53,118 nt of DNA from Bacteroidales bacterium (GTDB taxonomy: Bacteria; Bacteroidota; Bacteroidia; Bacteroidales; JAGONC01): NCBI GenBank assembly GCA_028716265.1, contig JAQUQD010000012.1, positions 1 to 53,118 on the forward strand, written 5' to 3'. The position numbers were made by a program, and so were the translations under genes. Position 1 is the stretch's first letter. Every line of letters starts with the position of its first letter. Shown piece after piece: positions 34,306 to 43,177 of this stretch. The notes under the pieces are model-generated. The model made no database searches. It was given only the letters and a program-made list of their open reading frames with translations, and was not told where the DNA came from.

Positions 34306-35058
34306 TTATTTTTTTCTATTGTTTTTTTCCAGGAATTCTTCAATGGCCATGGTCATTGACGGAGCGGTCTTGGTAGGAGCGTTGATGTTCAAGGTCAGTC
34401 CGGCATCCCTGACCGCTTTGGAAGTGGTGGGGCCAAAAGCGCCTATCAATCTTTCTCCTTGTTTGAAGTCCGGAAAATTTTTGACCAATGATTTGACGCA
34501 GGAAGGACTGAAGAACACAAGCAGGTCATACTTTTCGATGTCGATGTCTTTCAGGTCGCTGGCGAGTGTTTTATAAATGACAGCTTTAGTGTACTGAATG
34601 TGGTTTTCCTGCATCAGTTTGTTGATCTCCTGCTTTTGAACGTCGGAACATGGAAGGATGTATTTCTCTTCCTTGTGTTTCTTGATGATCTCCAGCAGGT
34701 CGTTAAAGTTTTGCTTGCTGTAGAAAATCTTTCTTTTCCGGTACTGAATGTATTTCTGCAGATAAAAGGCTGTCGCTTCCGAAATGCAGAAATATTTCAT
34801 GTCATCGGGGATTTCAGTCCGGAGATCTTTGGCCAGCCGGAAAAAATGATCCACTGCATTGCGGCTGGTGAAGATGACCGCAGAATAGTCCAGAATATGC
34901 ACCTTCGACTGTCTGAATTCTCTGGCAGTGATTCCCTCGATCTGTATGAACTTTATGAAATCAATGGTTACATTGTGCTTTTTTGCCAACTGCCCGTACG
35001 GTGATTTGTCCAGTTCTGCTGGTTGTGGTTGCGTTACGAGTATGTTCTTAACTTTCAA
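34306..35058 (-). CDS. hemD: uroporphyrinogen-III synthase
   Basis: A 250-residue two-lobed HemD that cyclises hydroxymethylbilane to uroporphyrinogen III. The family is poorly conserved; recognisable parts are the opening VKNILVTQPQPAELDKSPY, the VIFTSRNAVDHFF segment and the late LLVFFSPSCVKSLVKNFP and IGAFGPTTSKAVRDAGL blocks. The frame is open from a TTG at 35085, but a perfect -7 element (35073-35080) lies within that extension. I therefore choose the TTG at 35058, which gives the usual short N-terminus. The neighbours (DUF4271 upstream, rnpA downstream) match the conserved Bacteroidota order. Confidence 0.9.
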   Translation of the reverse strand: MKVKNILVTQPQPAELDKSPYGQLAKKHNVTIDFIKFIQIEGITAREFRQSKVHILDYSAVIFTSRNAVDHFFRLAKDLRTEIPDDMKYFCISEATAFYLQKYIQYRKRKIFYSKQNFNDLLEIIKKHKEEKYILPCSDVQKQEINKLMQENHIQYTKAVIYKTLASDLKDIDIEKYDLLVFFSPSCVKSLVKNFPDFKQGERLIGAFGPTTSKAVRDAGLTLNINAPTKTAPSMTMAIEEFLEKNNRKK

Positions 35059-35072
35059 ATTTTGTCGTTTAT

Positions 35073-35080
35073 CAAAGTTA
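35073..35080 (-). promoter_or_regulatory. -7 promoter element of hemD
   Basis: TAACTTTG matches TAnnTTTG. It lies 15 bp before the TTG at 35058 and decides that start. Confidence 0.55.
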
Positions 35081-35111
35081 GACAATGATCAAAAAGGCTG
35101 ATAATCAATGA

Positions 35112-35984
35112 TTAAAAATTGTCCTTAGCGACTTTTATGATAGCTAATATGGGTAAAATTTCGACGGTGCAAAGATAAAAAAATAAATAGAATATAGAAA
35201 ACTTTGTGTCTCCCAGTCCGATAACTATTCCTCTGACCAGTTTGACAAGGTAAAGTATAGCGGTCAAACCGAGGCTGATGTAGAGGATGACATCCGAGCG
35301 GGTATAGGCGTTGACCACCAGGAAGGGCAGCAGAACGATCCCGATGATGAAGTGATAGACCATGGAGCTCATCAGGTACTGTGAGGTGATCTCGAAGTTC
35401 CTGAACGTCCATCCCAGCATGCGTATGAGGAAAAGCCGGAAGAGCAGCCAGATCACTATACCGCCTGCAAGGGCCAGAAAGAGGATAAAGTTGAGGGAAT
35501 CCGAGGGTGAAGGATCTGAGAGCGATTCATTGAACTGAAAAAAGAGGAGGGCGATAGAGCAGATAAAAATGAATCCCAGTGACAGGTTGATCAGGTCATA
35601 CGCTCCTCCTCCCTCCCGAATCAGTAGGTTCATGTACTGTTTGGAGTAAGCTGCCTGGAACAGCTGGGTGAATCGTTTGCGGTAGGTGACCCTCACCCAG
35701 GCAAAAATTGTAAAGCAGATCAGCAAAACAGGTACGATCCAGTCGTTGAGGATCTCCGTCCGGACCTCAGCGGTGAACTCCTTTTTCTGGAAGGGTTGGA
35801 TCTGAAAAAAAGACACAGGCTCTTTCACTACGGGCTGCACATCCCCCGCAGGAAGTGTTTCCTGATAGTAGTGCAGCAGGTCCTGAAAGTCATTTGCGAT
35901 GTATACCTCATCCGGCCTGAGGGCAACAGGCATCACCGGAACCGAATCAGGCAGCAAGGGTGTAAGCAGGCTGTCAATGTTCAT
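35112..35984 (-). CDS. DUF4271 family membrane protein
   Basis: A 290-residue integral membrane protein. An N-terminal soluble stretch of ~80 residues without a signal peptide is followed by about seven helices (first at 86-102, VPVLLICFTIFAWVRV). The first loop carries the family's FTQLFQAAYSKQYMNLLIRE. DUF4271 has no known function, and in many Bacteroidota it sits directly before hemD, as here. It overlaps the sirtuin gene by 4 bp, so it is translated from the same message. Confidence 0.85.
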   Translation of the reverse strand: MNIDSLLTPLLPDSVPVMPVALRPDEVYIANDFQDLLHYYQETLPAGDVQPVVKEPVSFFQIQPFQKKEFTAEVRTEILNDWIVPVLLICFTIFAWVRVTYRKRFTQLFQAAYSKQYMNLLIREGGGAYDLINLSLGFIFICSIALLFFQFNESLSDPSPSDSLNFILFLALAGGIVIWLLFRLFLIRMLGWTFRNFEITSQYLMSSMVYHFIIGIVLLPFLVVNAYTRSDVILYISLGLTAILYLVKLVRGIVIGLGDTKFSIFYLFFYLCTVEILPILAIIKVAKDNF

Positions 35985-36751
35985 TCGATCATCAGTAGTT
36001 TGCCCATTTTAGTACACATGTCAACTGCAGTCCCTTGCAGGAAAATATCCGTGATGGAATCGGTATACCTCGACCGGGTGATGTTGATCTCAATGATCGT
36101 GGCTCCGTTCTCCTTAGCTGTGAACGGTATCTGGGCGGCCGGCAATACCTCGCCGTCGGACCCGATAACCAGCAGTACATCGCACCGGGCAGCCTCTTCG
36201 AACGATTCTTCAAGTTCCTTCTGGGGAGGCTCCTCGTTGAAGAAAACGATCTTCGGTTTCAGGATCCCCTTGCAGATATAGCATGTAGGAGGCAGAAAAT
36301 TCAGGTCAGTGAAACTGATGTCGTACTCCGATCCGCAGTCGGTGCAAACCAGCGTCTTGGAAGATCCGTGCAGTTCCAGCACCCTTTTGCTTCCTGCAAC
36401 CTGGTGAAGATTGTCGATGTTCTGGGTGATGACCGTTTCGATGATCCCGCGTTTTTCCAGCCTGGAGATGAAATAATGGGCATAGTTGGGTTCCACACGG
36501 CCGAAGGTGTCATAGAAGATCTCTTTGATCTTCTGCCAGGAGACCAGCGGTTTTTTAAGGAAAAAGCCCAGTTCAAGGTATATGGGGTCCACATAGTTCC
36601 ATATCCCGTTCTCACCTCTGAAAGGCGGGATGCCACTTTCTACGGAAACGCCGGCACCTGTGAAGACGACGCCATGCCTGGCGTTTCGCAGAGCGGCAAC
36701 CGCCCGTTCGACATCGTCTTTCCAGATCGTTTCCTGTGGCTCTTCAGGCAT
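35981..36751 (-). CDS. NAD-dependent protein deacylase (sirtuin)
   Basis: A 256-residue sirtuin. NAD-binding motifs: GAGVSVESGIPPFRG at 32-46 and TQNIDNLH at 109-116. The catalytic base is His128 in ELHGSS. The structural zinc site has Cys136, Cys139, Cys157 and Cys160. The late loop VIGSDGEVLPAAQIP completes NAD binding. Sirtuins remove acetyl or other acyl groups from lysines and release O-acetyl-ADP-ribose. It lies 18 bp after a gene for an acyl-CoA synthetase fused to a GNAT domain, and 5 kb from acs; in other bacteria CobB reverses Pat-type acetylation of Acs, so this is the likely eraser here. Confidence 0.93.
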   Translation of the reverse strand: MPEEPQETIWKDDVERAVAALRNARHGVVFTGAGVSVESGIPPFRGENGIWNYVDPIYLELGFFLKKPLVSWQKIKEIFYDTFGRVEPNYAHYFISRLEKRGIIETVITQNIDNLHQVAGSKRVLELHGSSKTLVCTDCGSEYDISFTDLNFLPPTCYICKGILKPKIVFFNEEPPQKELEESFEEAARCDVLLVIGSDGEVLPAAQIPFTAKENGATIIEINITRSRYTDSITDIFLQGTAVDMCTKMGKLLMIE

Positions 36752-36769
36752 AGTGACACAACCTCTTGA

Positions 36770-39508
36770 TTACGATTCAAAAAAGTAGGTCTGCTCGTAA
36801 TCCGCCATATCCTTGGTGACATGGACGGATCCGTCGGAGTTGAAATGGATGCTGAATCCGTATTTCTTGAATACTGCAATCATGGGCTTGTTGTCGACGG
36901 TGGTTTCGGCTACGATACGCTTCAGTCCCCAGTGTTTGGCAACGTCCATCGAATACTTGGTGAGGATGTTGCCCAGGTCTTTCCGTTGCCAGGCATCCCT
37001 GATCAGGATGGCATATTCCACCGTATCGAGGTCCAGGTTAGCGATCAATCTTCCCACACCGACGAGTTTCTTTACTCCATCCTCGATCACTTCCGCAACG
37101 ATGGCGATCTCCCTGGAGTAGTCGATCACACAGAATTGAGTGGCGATCTCGTGGGCGGCGTAGTGGAAGTCGTAGCGGAACCTGGAGTAGATCGATTCTT
37201 TCGAGCAGCTTCCCAGCATATCCAGCCACAACGGTTCATCTTCCGGTTTGATCGGACGCAGTGTAATGGTGTTGCCATCAGCCAGTGTCAGCGGAGTGAC
37301 GTATTCTTCCGGGTATGGGTGAAGGATCAGGTGCGAATACTTGGGTATGGGATTCTTCACGATCTCTTCATCGATCACGATGCGTGCATCCAGTGCGATC
37401 ACATTGTCTTGACCAACCAGGAGCGGATTGATATCCAGTTCTGTGATCTCGGGGTAGTCGGCAGAAAGGTACGACATCCGGATCATGATCTCGATCAGTT
37501 TCTCGATATTCTTCGGGGATGCTCCGCGGTATCCGGTAAGCAGCGGATAGATCTTAAGTGATTTGAGCATGTTATCGGCCAGGGCTTCGTTCAGCGGCGG
37601 GAATCCCAGGGCCTTGTCCTTGAACAGCTCGGCTACTATGCCTCCCATACCGATCAGGATACAGGTTCCGAAGATCGGATCTTTTTTGACCCCGAGGATG
37701 AGTTCCACTGCGTCCTTTTCCTGGATCATCTGTTGAATGGTGATCCCATCGATGCGGGCCTGGGGCATTTTTTCCTTCACACGCGACATCATCCTGTCCC
37801 AGCTTCCCAGCAAGGATTCCTTAGTACGGTTGTTCAACGATACACCGCCCACATCGGTCTTGTGCGTGATGTCGGGTGAATGGATCTTCAATACGATAGG
37901 GTAGCCCATTTCCTCGGCGATCTTTACGGCTTCGTCCTTTGTTTTGGCGAGCATGGGCCGTGTGGTGGGTATGCCGTAAATCTCCAGAAGCTCTTTGGAT
38001 GCATCCTCCGACATCGTCCGGCTCTTGCCCAGGTCGGTGTGTTCCAGCTCATGGCGGAGGCGGGCCGTGACCTGCTCCCGGGTCGTCTTCCGGTCATACG
38101 GGAACGACACCGGAATATCCTGTGGAGTCTCAAACAGGGCGGCCAGGTTATGGGAATAATCCGCCAGCGTCATAAACGCGGAGATCGCCTGTTCGGGCGT
38201 TGCATAATTGGCAATATTATGCTTGTTGAAGATCTGGATGCCTTCACGCATCTCTTTTCCTCCCAGCCAGGCGGTGAGGATAGGTTTGGTGGTCTTCTCC
38301 GTCAGCTTACTGATCTCGATGGCGATGGATGTCGGGTCGGTCATGGCCTGCGGTGTCAGGATGGCCAGGACAGCATCCACGCCCGGATCCTGCAGGACGA
38401 TCTCCGTTGCGACGGCATAGCGTTCAGGAGTTGCATCTCCCAGGACGTCCACCGGGTTGCCGTGTGACCAGAAGGGAGGTAGGTAGTCGTTGAGTTTCCT
38501 CATCGTATCATCGGAGAGCTTTACCAGTTCTCCCTTGCTGGCTATCAGCGTATCGGTGGCCATTACCCCGGGGCCTCCGGCATTGGTGACGATGGCCAGG
38601 TTGGGGCCTTTGGGGATACGGCGGCGGGAGATCAGATCCGTGAAGTCAAAGATATCGCCGATGTTAAAGACCCGGGCGATGCCTGCCCGCTGGAAAACCG
38701 CATCGTAAATAGAGTCCTCTGATGCCATGGCCCCTGTGTGCGAAGCAGCCGCTTTGGCCGATTCAGGAAAACGTCCTGCTTTATAGACGATGATGGGCTT
38801 CTTACGGGCGAAGGCACGGGCAGCCGTCATGAACTTGCGGGCTTCGCTGATGGATTCTACATACAGCACGATCGACTTGGTCTGGGGATCCATCCCGAAG
38901 TAGTCGATCAGGTCGCCGAATTCGACATCCATGCTGTTCCCGATGGAAACAAAATAAGAGAATCCGATGTTTTCCTCGTAGGACCAGTCGAGGATCGAGG
39001 TGCACAGGGCGCCCGACTGGGAAATGAAGGCAACGTGCCCATCCTTGGGCATCCCCGATGCGAAGCTTACATTCATTTTCAAACGCGGAACGATAATGCC
39101 GAGGCAATTAGGGCCGATGACACGCATCTTGGGGAATTGGGACACAACCTTCTTCAATTCCTCTTCCAGGACCTTACCTGCAGACCCCGTTTCCTTGAAT
39201 CCGGCGGTCATGATGATGATGCCGTTGATCCCTGCTTCACCGCATTCCTGTACCAGTCCGGGCACCAGCTGGGCTCCGGTGGTAATCACTGCAAGATCAG
39301 GGGTTTTCGGCAGGCTCCTGACATTCGGATAGCACTGAATGCCAAGTACCGCTTCATGTTTCGGATTCACCGGATACACCACCCCGTTGAATCCCCCACC
39401 CACTAAATTCTTCAATGTGATCCCACCCACACTGTTCGGATCATTCTTCACCCCGATCAATGCAATTCGCTGCGGTTTAAAGATGCTGTTTAAATGACTG
39501 ACTCCCAT
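36770..39508 (-). CDS. ADP-forming acyl-CoA synthetase fused to a GNAT acetyltransferase
   Basis: A 912-residue Pat/YfiQ-like architecture. Order: CoA-binding domain (about 5-130), succinyl-CoA-ligase-like domain (about 145-450, active-site His257 in AASHTGAMA), ATP-grasp domain (about 490-705, YPIVLKIHSPDITHKTDVGG), and a C-terminal GNAT domain (about 745-905, LRPIKPEDEPLWLDML; CoA loop QRKDLGN, weaker than the usual QxxGxG). ADP-forming acetate-CoA ligases need this His, while the classic acetyltransferase Pat lacks it, so the protein may both make ATP from acetyl-CoA and acetylate lysines. The leader is 60 nt behind a perfect promoter. The sirtuin follows 18 bp later. Confidence 0.92.
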   Translation of the reverse strand: MGVSHLNSIFKPQRIALIGVKNDPNSVGGITLKNLVGGGFNGVVYPVNPKHEAVLGIQCYPNVRSLPKTPDLAVITTGAQLVPGLVQECGEAGINGIIIMTAGFKETGSAGKVLEEELKKVVSQFPKMRVIGPNCLGIIVPRLKMNVSFASGMPKDGHVAFISQSGALCTSILDWSYEENIGFSYFVSIGNSMDVEFGDLIDYFGMDPQTKSIVLYVESISEARKFMTAARAFARKKPIIVYKAGRFPESAKAAASHTGAMASEDSIYDAVFQRAGIARVFNIGDIFDFTDLISRRRIPKGPNLAIVTNAGGPGVMATDTLIASKGELVKLSDDTMRKLNDYLPPFWSHGNPVDVLGDATPERYAVATEIVLQDPGVDAVLAILTPQAMTDPTSIAIEISKLTEKTTKPILTAWLGGKEMREGIQIFNKHNIANYATPEQAISAFMTLADYSHNLAALFETPQDIPVSFPYDRKTTREQVTARLRHELEHTDLGKSRTMSEDASKELLEIYGIPTTRPMLAKTKDEAVKIAEEMGYPIVLKIHSPDITHKTDVGGVSLNNRTKESLLGSWDRMMSRVKEKMPQARIDGITIQQMIQEKDAVELILGVKKDPIFGTCILIGMGGIVAELFKDKALGFPPLNEALADNMLKSLKIYPLLTGYRGASPKNIEKLIEIMIRMSYLSADYPEITELDINPLLVGQDNVIALDARIVIDEEIVKNPIPKYSHLILHPYPEEYVTPLTLADGNTITLRPIKPEDEPLWLDMLGSCSKESIYSRFRYDFHYAAHEIATQFCVIDYSREIAIVAEVIEDGVKKLVGVGRLIANLDLDTVEYAILIRDAWQRKDLGNILTKYSMDVAKHWGLKRIVAETTVDNKPMIAVFKKYGFSIHFNSDGSVHVTKDMADYEQTYFFES

Positions 39509-39569
39509 GATAATAAGATTTTATTTACAGATTAAATGAAATGAAAATTCTGCCTTTGAAAAAGACGGT

Positions 39570-39578
39570 GCAAAGGTA
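39570..39578 (-). promoter_or_regulatory. -7 promoter element of the synthetase-GNAT/sirtuin operon
   Basis: TACCTTTGC matches TAnnTTTG, 61 bp before the ATG at 39508. Confidence 0.6.
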
Positions 39579-39609
39579 TTAAAGTTAACGGTTCACTATA
39601 AGATTTTAC

Positions 39610-39830
39610 TGTGAAAAAGTTAGCAGTAGAGAACCATGGTCTATACCGGGTTGCCGGCAGTCAACTTCATTTTGTTCAGGGAGCAACCTGCCGATATAAA
39701 ACAGAAAGGAAGGACCAATGCGATCTTCAAACTGACCGATGTCGATTTGAAGGATTATAGGAAGGATGACACAGCGACCATCCTTATCAATGAGCAGACA
39801 AGGGATGGGAGTGATCCCTCTCATGAATAA
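39610..39830 (+). other. possible gene remnant in the 424-bp gap, unrecognised
   Basis: The gap from 39509 to 39932 holds the operon promoter and, on the plus strand, two overlapping short frames. One (from 39610) reads KKLAVENHGLYRVAG and soon stops. The other (39636-39830, 64 codons) ends FKLTDVDLKDYRKDDTATI. Together they look like a protein broken by a frameshift, but I cannot name a family. No start signal or promoter is seen. It may be nothing. Confidence 0.2.
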
Positions 39831-39880
39831 CCATAGCTGATGGACCAGATAGAAAGAGGGGTGGAAGGAGAGGGAGATGG

Positions 39881-39925
39881 ATGAAAGGAAATCAGAGATC
39901 AGACAGAGTTCTGATTTCCTTTCAT
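39881..39925 (-). terminator. 16-bp hairpin after the OFA transporter gene
   Basis: ATGAAAGGAAATCAGA (39881-39896) pairs perfectly with TCTGATTTCCTTTCAT (39910-39925) around a 13-nt loop. It lies 7 bp after the transporter's stop codon. No T-tract follows, so it may stabilise the 3' end rather than terminate transcription alone. Confidence 0.5.
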
Positions 39926-39932
39926 TCGATTA

Positions 39933-41207
39933 TCAGGTTGCGGCTTTGCGCGGAACCCTGACGATAGCGATGGTAATGACTGCAATAAAACATAAGATTC
40001 CGCATATAGTAAATGCCAGCGGGAAATTTCCCAGATCTCCCAGTTTACCTCCCATGATAGGGCCGAAAATGCCACCGATGGCATAGGCCAGGAACACCCA
40101 GCCGTAATTCTGGCCGATGAATTTTGTGCCGAACGTGTCCGCTGTCATGGTTGGGAACAGGGCGAAATTGCCGCCGAAGTTGAAACCGATCAGCATGGCA
40201 AAGAGGTAGAGGGTGGCCTGGTCGCAGGCCATCCATTGGAACAGGATCACGAACACGCCTTGTGTAGCCATCATGATAATGATCGAGAGTTTCCTGCCGA
40301 TCTTGTCACTGACCGTGCCCCACAGGATGCGTCCCAGGCCATTGAAAAGGGCAAAGAACACCGCCATGGCAAGCGTGGCAGCGGCGCTGGCCACTTCAAC
40401 AGGAATGCCTTTTGCCTGCATGGCATGCATGGGCCACAGTTTCATTAGGCCGATGCTCATCAATCCGGCACTTGCCCCAAAAGCGAATGTCAGCAGGATC
40501 ATATAGAACTGCCAGGATCTGAGCATTTCGCTGCTGTTGAAGTCGGTGGAACCCACAACGGCTTTTTTGCCTATAGGTGCAGGAGGATTCCAGCCGGCGG
40601 GTTTCCAGCCTTCGGGCGGGAAGACCATCCATATGCTTCCGATCAGGACAATGACCGTATAGGCAATGCCATAGGTGATAAAGGTGCCGGAAACACCGAT
40701 GTGATGAAGGAGCTGGCCTCCGCCCAGGGAGCCCAGCTTATCCGCAAGGGCCATCCAGAGGGTGGCCCCGAATCCGAAACCGGCAACCGCCAGGCCGGTG
40801 ATCAATCCTTTCTTATCCGGATACCAGCGCATCCCCACTGCAATCGGTACGACATATCCCAAACCGATCCCACTGCCCCCGATGATACCTACAAAGATGA
40901 ATGTGGTAGTAAAATTCTCGGCTCCGAGCAATCCGGCAAGGATATATCCCAGACCCAGGACGATGCCCGCCGCCATGGCCAGTTTGCGTGGACCCACCCT
41001 GGGCATCATGCGTCCGGCGATCACCATGACGATGGCAAAGAGGGCCAGGCCTGCCGAGAAGACCATCTGCGTCTGTGCTTTGGTCCATCCGGCTTCGACC
41101 AGTGGCTTGGTATACACTGACCATGCATAGATGGCGCCCAGTGCCAGTTGGATCATGATGGCTCCAACCACCACCAGGCTTCTTTTATGCAACTGTTTGG
41201 TTTCCAT
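39933..41207 (-). CDS. OFA family major facilitator transporter (oxalate/formate antiporter-like)
   Basis: A 424-residue MFS protein with twelve membrane helices. The opening MIQLALGAIYAWSVYTKPL is characteristic of the oxalate/formate antiporter family, as is GGSGIGLGYVVPIAVGMRWYPDKKGLITGLAVAGFGFGA further on (helices 4 and 5). It probably exchanges or takes up small carboxylates; family members include oxalate, formate and lactate carriers, so acetate or lactate is an inference from context. It lies 12 bp after acs, which makes an acs-transporter operon. Confidence 0.9.
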   Translation of the reverse strand: METKQLHKRSLVVVGAIMIQLALGAIYAWSVYTKPLVEAGWTKAQTQMVFSAGLALFAIVMVIAGRMMPRVGPRKLAMAAGIVLGLGYILAGLLGAENFTTTFIFVGIIGGSGIGLGYVVPIAVGMRWYPDKKGLITGLAVAGFGFGATLWMALADKLGSLGGGQLLHHIGVSGTFITYGIAYTVIVLIGSIWMVFPPEGWKPAGWNPPAPIGKKAVVGSTDFNSSEMLRSWQFYMILLTFAFGASAGLMSIGLMKLWPMHAMQAKGIPVEVASAAATLAMAVFFALFNGLGRILWGTVSDKIGRKLSIIIMMATQGVFVILFQWMACDQATLYLFAMLIGFNFGGNFALFPTMTADTFGTKFIGQNYGWVFLAYAIGGIFGPIMGGKLGDLGNFPLAFTICGILCFIAVITIAIVRVPRKAAT

Positions 41208-41219
41208 AGGTATTTCATT

Positions 41220-43133
41220 TTACCGTTTCACTACCACTTTCGCACCGCGAATGATCTCTTCGACCACTCCGGGATCGAGCAGCGTGGAGGTATCACCGAG
41301 GCTGGTGGCGTCTCCTTCCCCGATCTTGCGGAGGATACGGCGCATGATCTTACCGGAACGGGTCTTGGGCAATCCGCTGACGATCTGGACCATGTCGGGG
41401 CGGGCGATCGGGCCAATGATCCTGGCCACCAGGTCCTTGATGTCTTTTTCGATTGATTTTTCTTCCACTTCCGTCATCTCATCGCAGGTGACATAGGCAT
41501 AGATCCCTTGTCCCTTGATATTATGAGGATATCCGACGACAGCCGATTCATTGACCTTGGGATGCTGGTTGATGGCGTCCTCAATCTCGGCAGTCCCGAG
41601 ACGGTGCCCGGATACATTGATCACGTCGTCGACGCGTCCCATGATCCGGTAATAGCCTTCCTCGTCACGTTTTGCGCCGTCACCGGTGAAATAGTATCCC
41701 CGGTAGGTGGAGAAGTAGTTCATCCTACAACGTTCATGATCGCCATAGGTTGTGCGGATCATCCCAGGCCAGGGGAACTTGATGCACAGGTTGCCCTGTA
41801 CGTTGTTGCCTTCCAGTACGTTCCCCTCGTTGTCCACCAGGATGGGCTGGACACCGGGAACCGGAAGGGTGGCAAAGGACGGTTTAGTTGGGGTGATGCC
41901 GGCCAGCGGCGTGATCAGGATCCCTCCGGTCTCCGTCTGCCACCAGGTATCCACCACAGGGCACTTTCCTTTTCCGACAACATCATGGTACCATCTCCAG
42001 GCTTCCTCGTTGATAGGTTCACCCACCGAACCCAGTACCCTGATCGAGTCCAGGCTGCGGCTGGTGACGTATTCGTTGCCCTGTGCCAGCAGCGCACGGA
42101 TGGCTGTCGGAGCGGTATAGAACTGTTTCACCTTGTATTTGTCGACCACATCCCAGAAGCGTCCGGCATCAGGATAGGTAGGGACTCCTTCAAACATAAC
42201 AGAGGTAGCTCCGGCAAGCAGTGGACCGTATACGATGTAGGTGTGTCCTGTCACCCAGCCGATATCCGCCGTACACCAGAATATGTCTCCCTCTTTGTAC
42301 TGGAATACATTGAGGAACGTATATTCTGCAAAGACCATGAAGCCCCCGATGGTGTGCAGCACCCCCTTGGGTTTGCCAGTGGATCCGGATGTGTACAGGA
42401 TGAAAAGCGTGTCTTCGGAATCCATGACCTCAGCCGTATTTTCGCTGGGAACGCCGGCAATGAAATCATCCCACCAGATATCCCTTCCAGGGATCATGTT
42501 GATACTGACGCCGGTATGTTTCAGCACGACCACATGCTCGATGGTCGCACATGATTGCAGCGCCTCGTCAACGATATTCTTCAGGTTAATGTCCTTGGCG
42601 CCGCGGTAGGCTCCGTCGGAAGTGATGACCAGGTTCGACTTGGCGTCGATGATGCGGTCGGCCAGGGATGAAGAAGAAAAGCCTGCAAATACGATGGAAT
42701 GGATGGCTCCGATGCGGGCGCATGCCAGCATGGCAACGGGCAGCTCGGGTACCATCGGAAGATAGATGGCTACCCTGTCACCTTTTCTTATGCCCAGCTT
42801 CAGCATGGCGTTTGCAAACTGGCCCACTTTCTCATAAAGCTCCCCATAGGTGATGGTCTTGTTGGGCGACGACGGATCATTGGGTTCCCAGATAAGGGCA
42901 ACCTGGTCTTTCCTCTCCGGCAGGTGCCTTTCAAAGATGTTTTCGGTGATGTTGAGCTTTCCGTTGATGAAAAACTTGATGTCCGGGTCTTTGAAATTCC
43001 ACTCCAGGACTTTGTCCCATTTTTTTCGCCAGAAAAATGTTTCTGCCTGTTCAGCCCAAAAACCCTCGGGATCGGCTACACTCCTGTCATAGGTTTCAAG
43101 ATACTCCCTGAAACTGTTTATCTGCTTCGTCAT
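41220..43133 (-). CDS. acs: acetyl-CoA synthetase (AMP-forming)
   Basis: A 637-residue ligase that makes acetyl-CoA from acetate, ATP and CoA. The adenylate motif YTSGSTGKPKG, the WWQTETGG block and the hinge YYRIMGRVDDVINVSGHR are present. The C-terminal PKTRSGK contains Lys595, the lysine whose acetylation by Pat-type enzymes inactivates Acs elsewhere and whose deacetylation by sirtuins restores it. A GNAT-synthetase fusion and a sirtuin are encoded 2-5 kb downstream on the same strand. The promoter is not clear: the 44-bp gap before it is AT-rich without TAnnTTTG. The OFA-family transporter follows. Confidence 0.96.
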   Translation of the reverse strand: MTKQINSFREYLETYDRSVADPEGFWAEQAETFFWRKKWDKVLEWNFKDPDIKFFINGKLNITENIFERHLPERKDQVALIWEPNDPSSPNKTITYGELYEKVGQFANAMLKLGIRKGDRVAIYLPMVPELPVAMLACARIGAIHSIVFAGFSSSSLADRIIDAKSNLVITSDGAYRGAKDINLKNIVDEALQSCATIEHVVVLKHTGVSINMIPGRDIWWDDFIAGVPSENTAEVMDSEDTLFILYTSGSTGKPKGVLHTIGGFMVFAEYTFLNVFQYKEGDIFWCTADIGWVTGHTYIVYGPLLAGATSVMFEGVPTYPDAGRFWDVVDKYKVKQFYTAPTAIRALLAQGNEYVTSRSLDSIRVLGSVGEPINEEAWRWYHDVVGKGKCPVVDTWWQTETGGILITPLAGITPTKPSFATLPVPGVQPILVDNEGNVLEGNNVQGNLCIKFPWPGMIRTTYGDHERCRMNYFSTYRGYYFTGDGAKRDEEGYYRIMGRVDDVINVSGHRLGTAEIEDAINQHPKVNESAVVGYPHNIKGQGIYAYVTCDEMTEVEEKSIEKDIKDLVARIIGPIARPDMVQIVSGLPKTRSGKIMRRILRKIGEGDATSLGDTSTLLDPGVVEEIIRGAKVVVKR

Positions 43134-43177
43134 AATGATTAGTAATTAAGTGATTAATTGTTGTGATATGATGTTAA

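Noticed and set aside
41508-42554. A 348-codon plus-strand open frame
   Set aside because: It mirrors the strongly conserved acs coding sequence and has no family features.
43134-43177. AT-rich repeats in the porin-acs gap
   Set aside because: TAATTAAGTGATTAATTG-like repetition is present but no fixed period could be defined.
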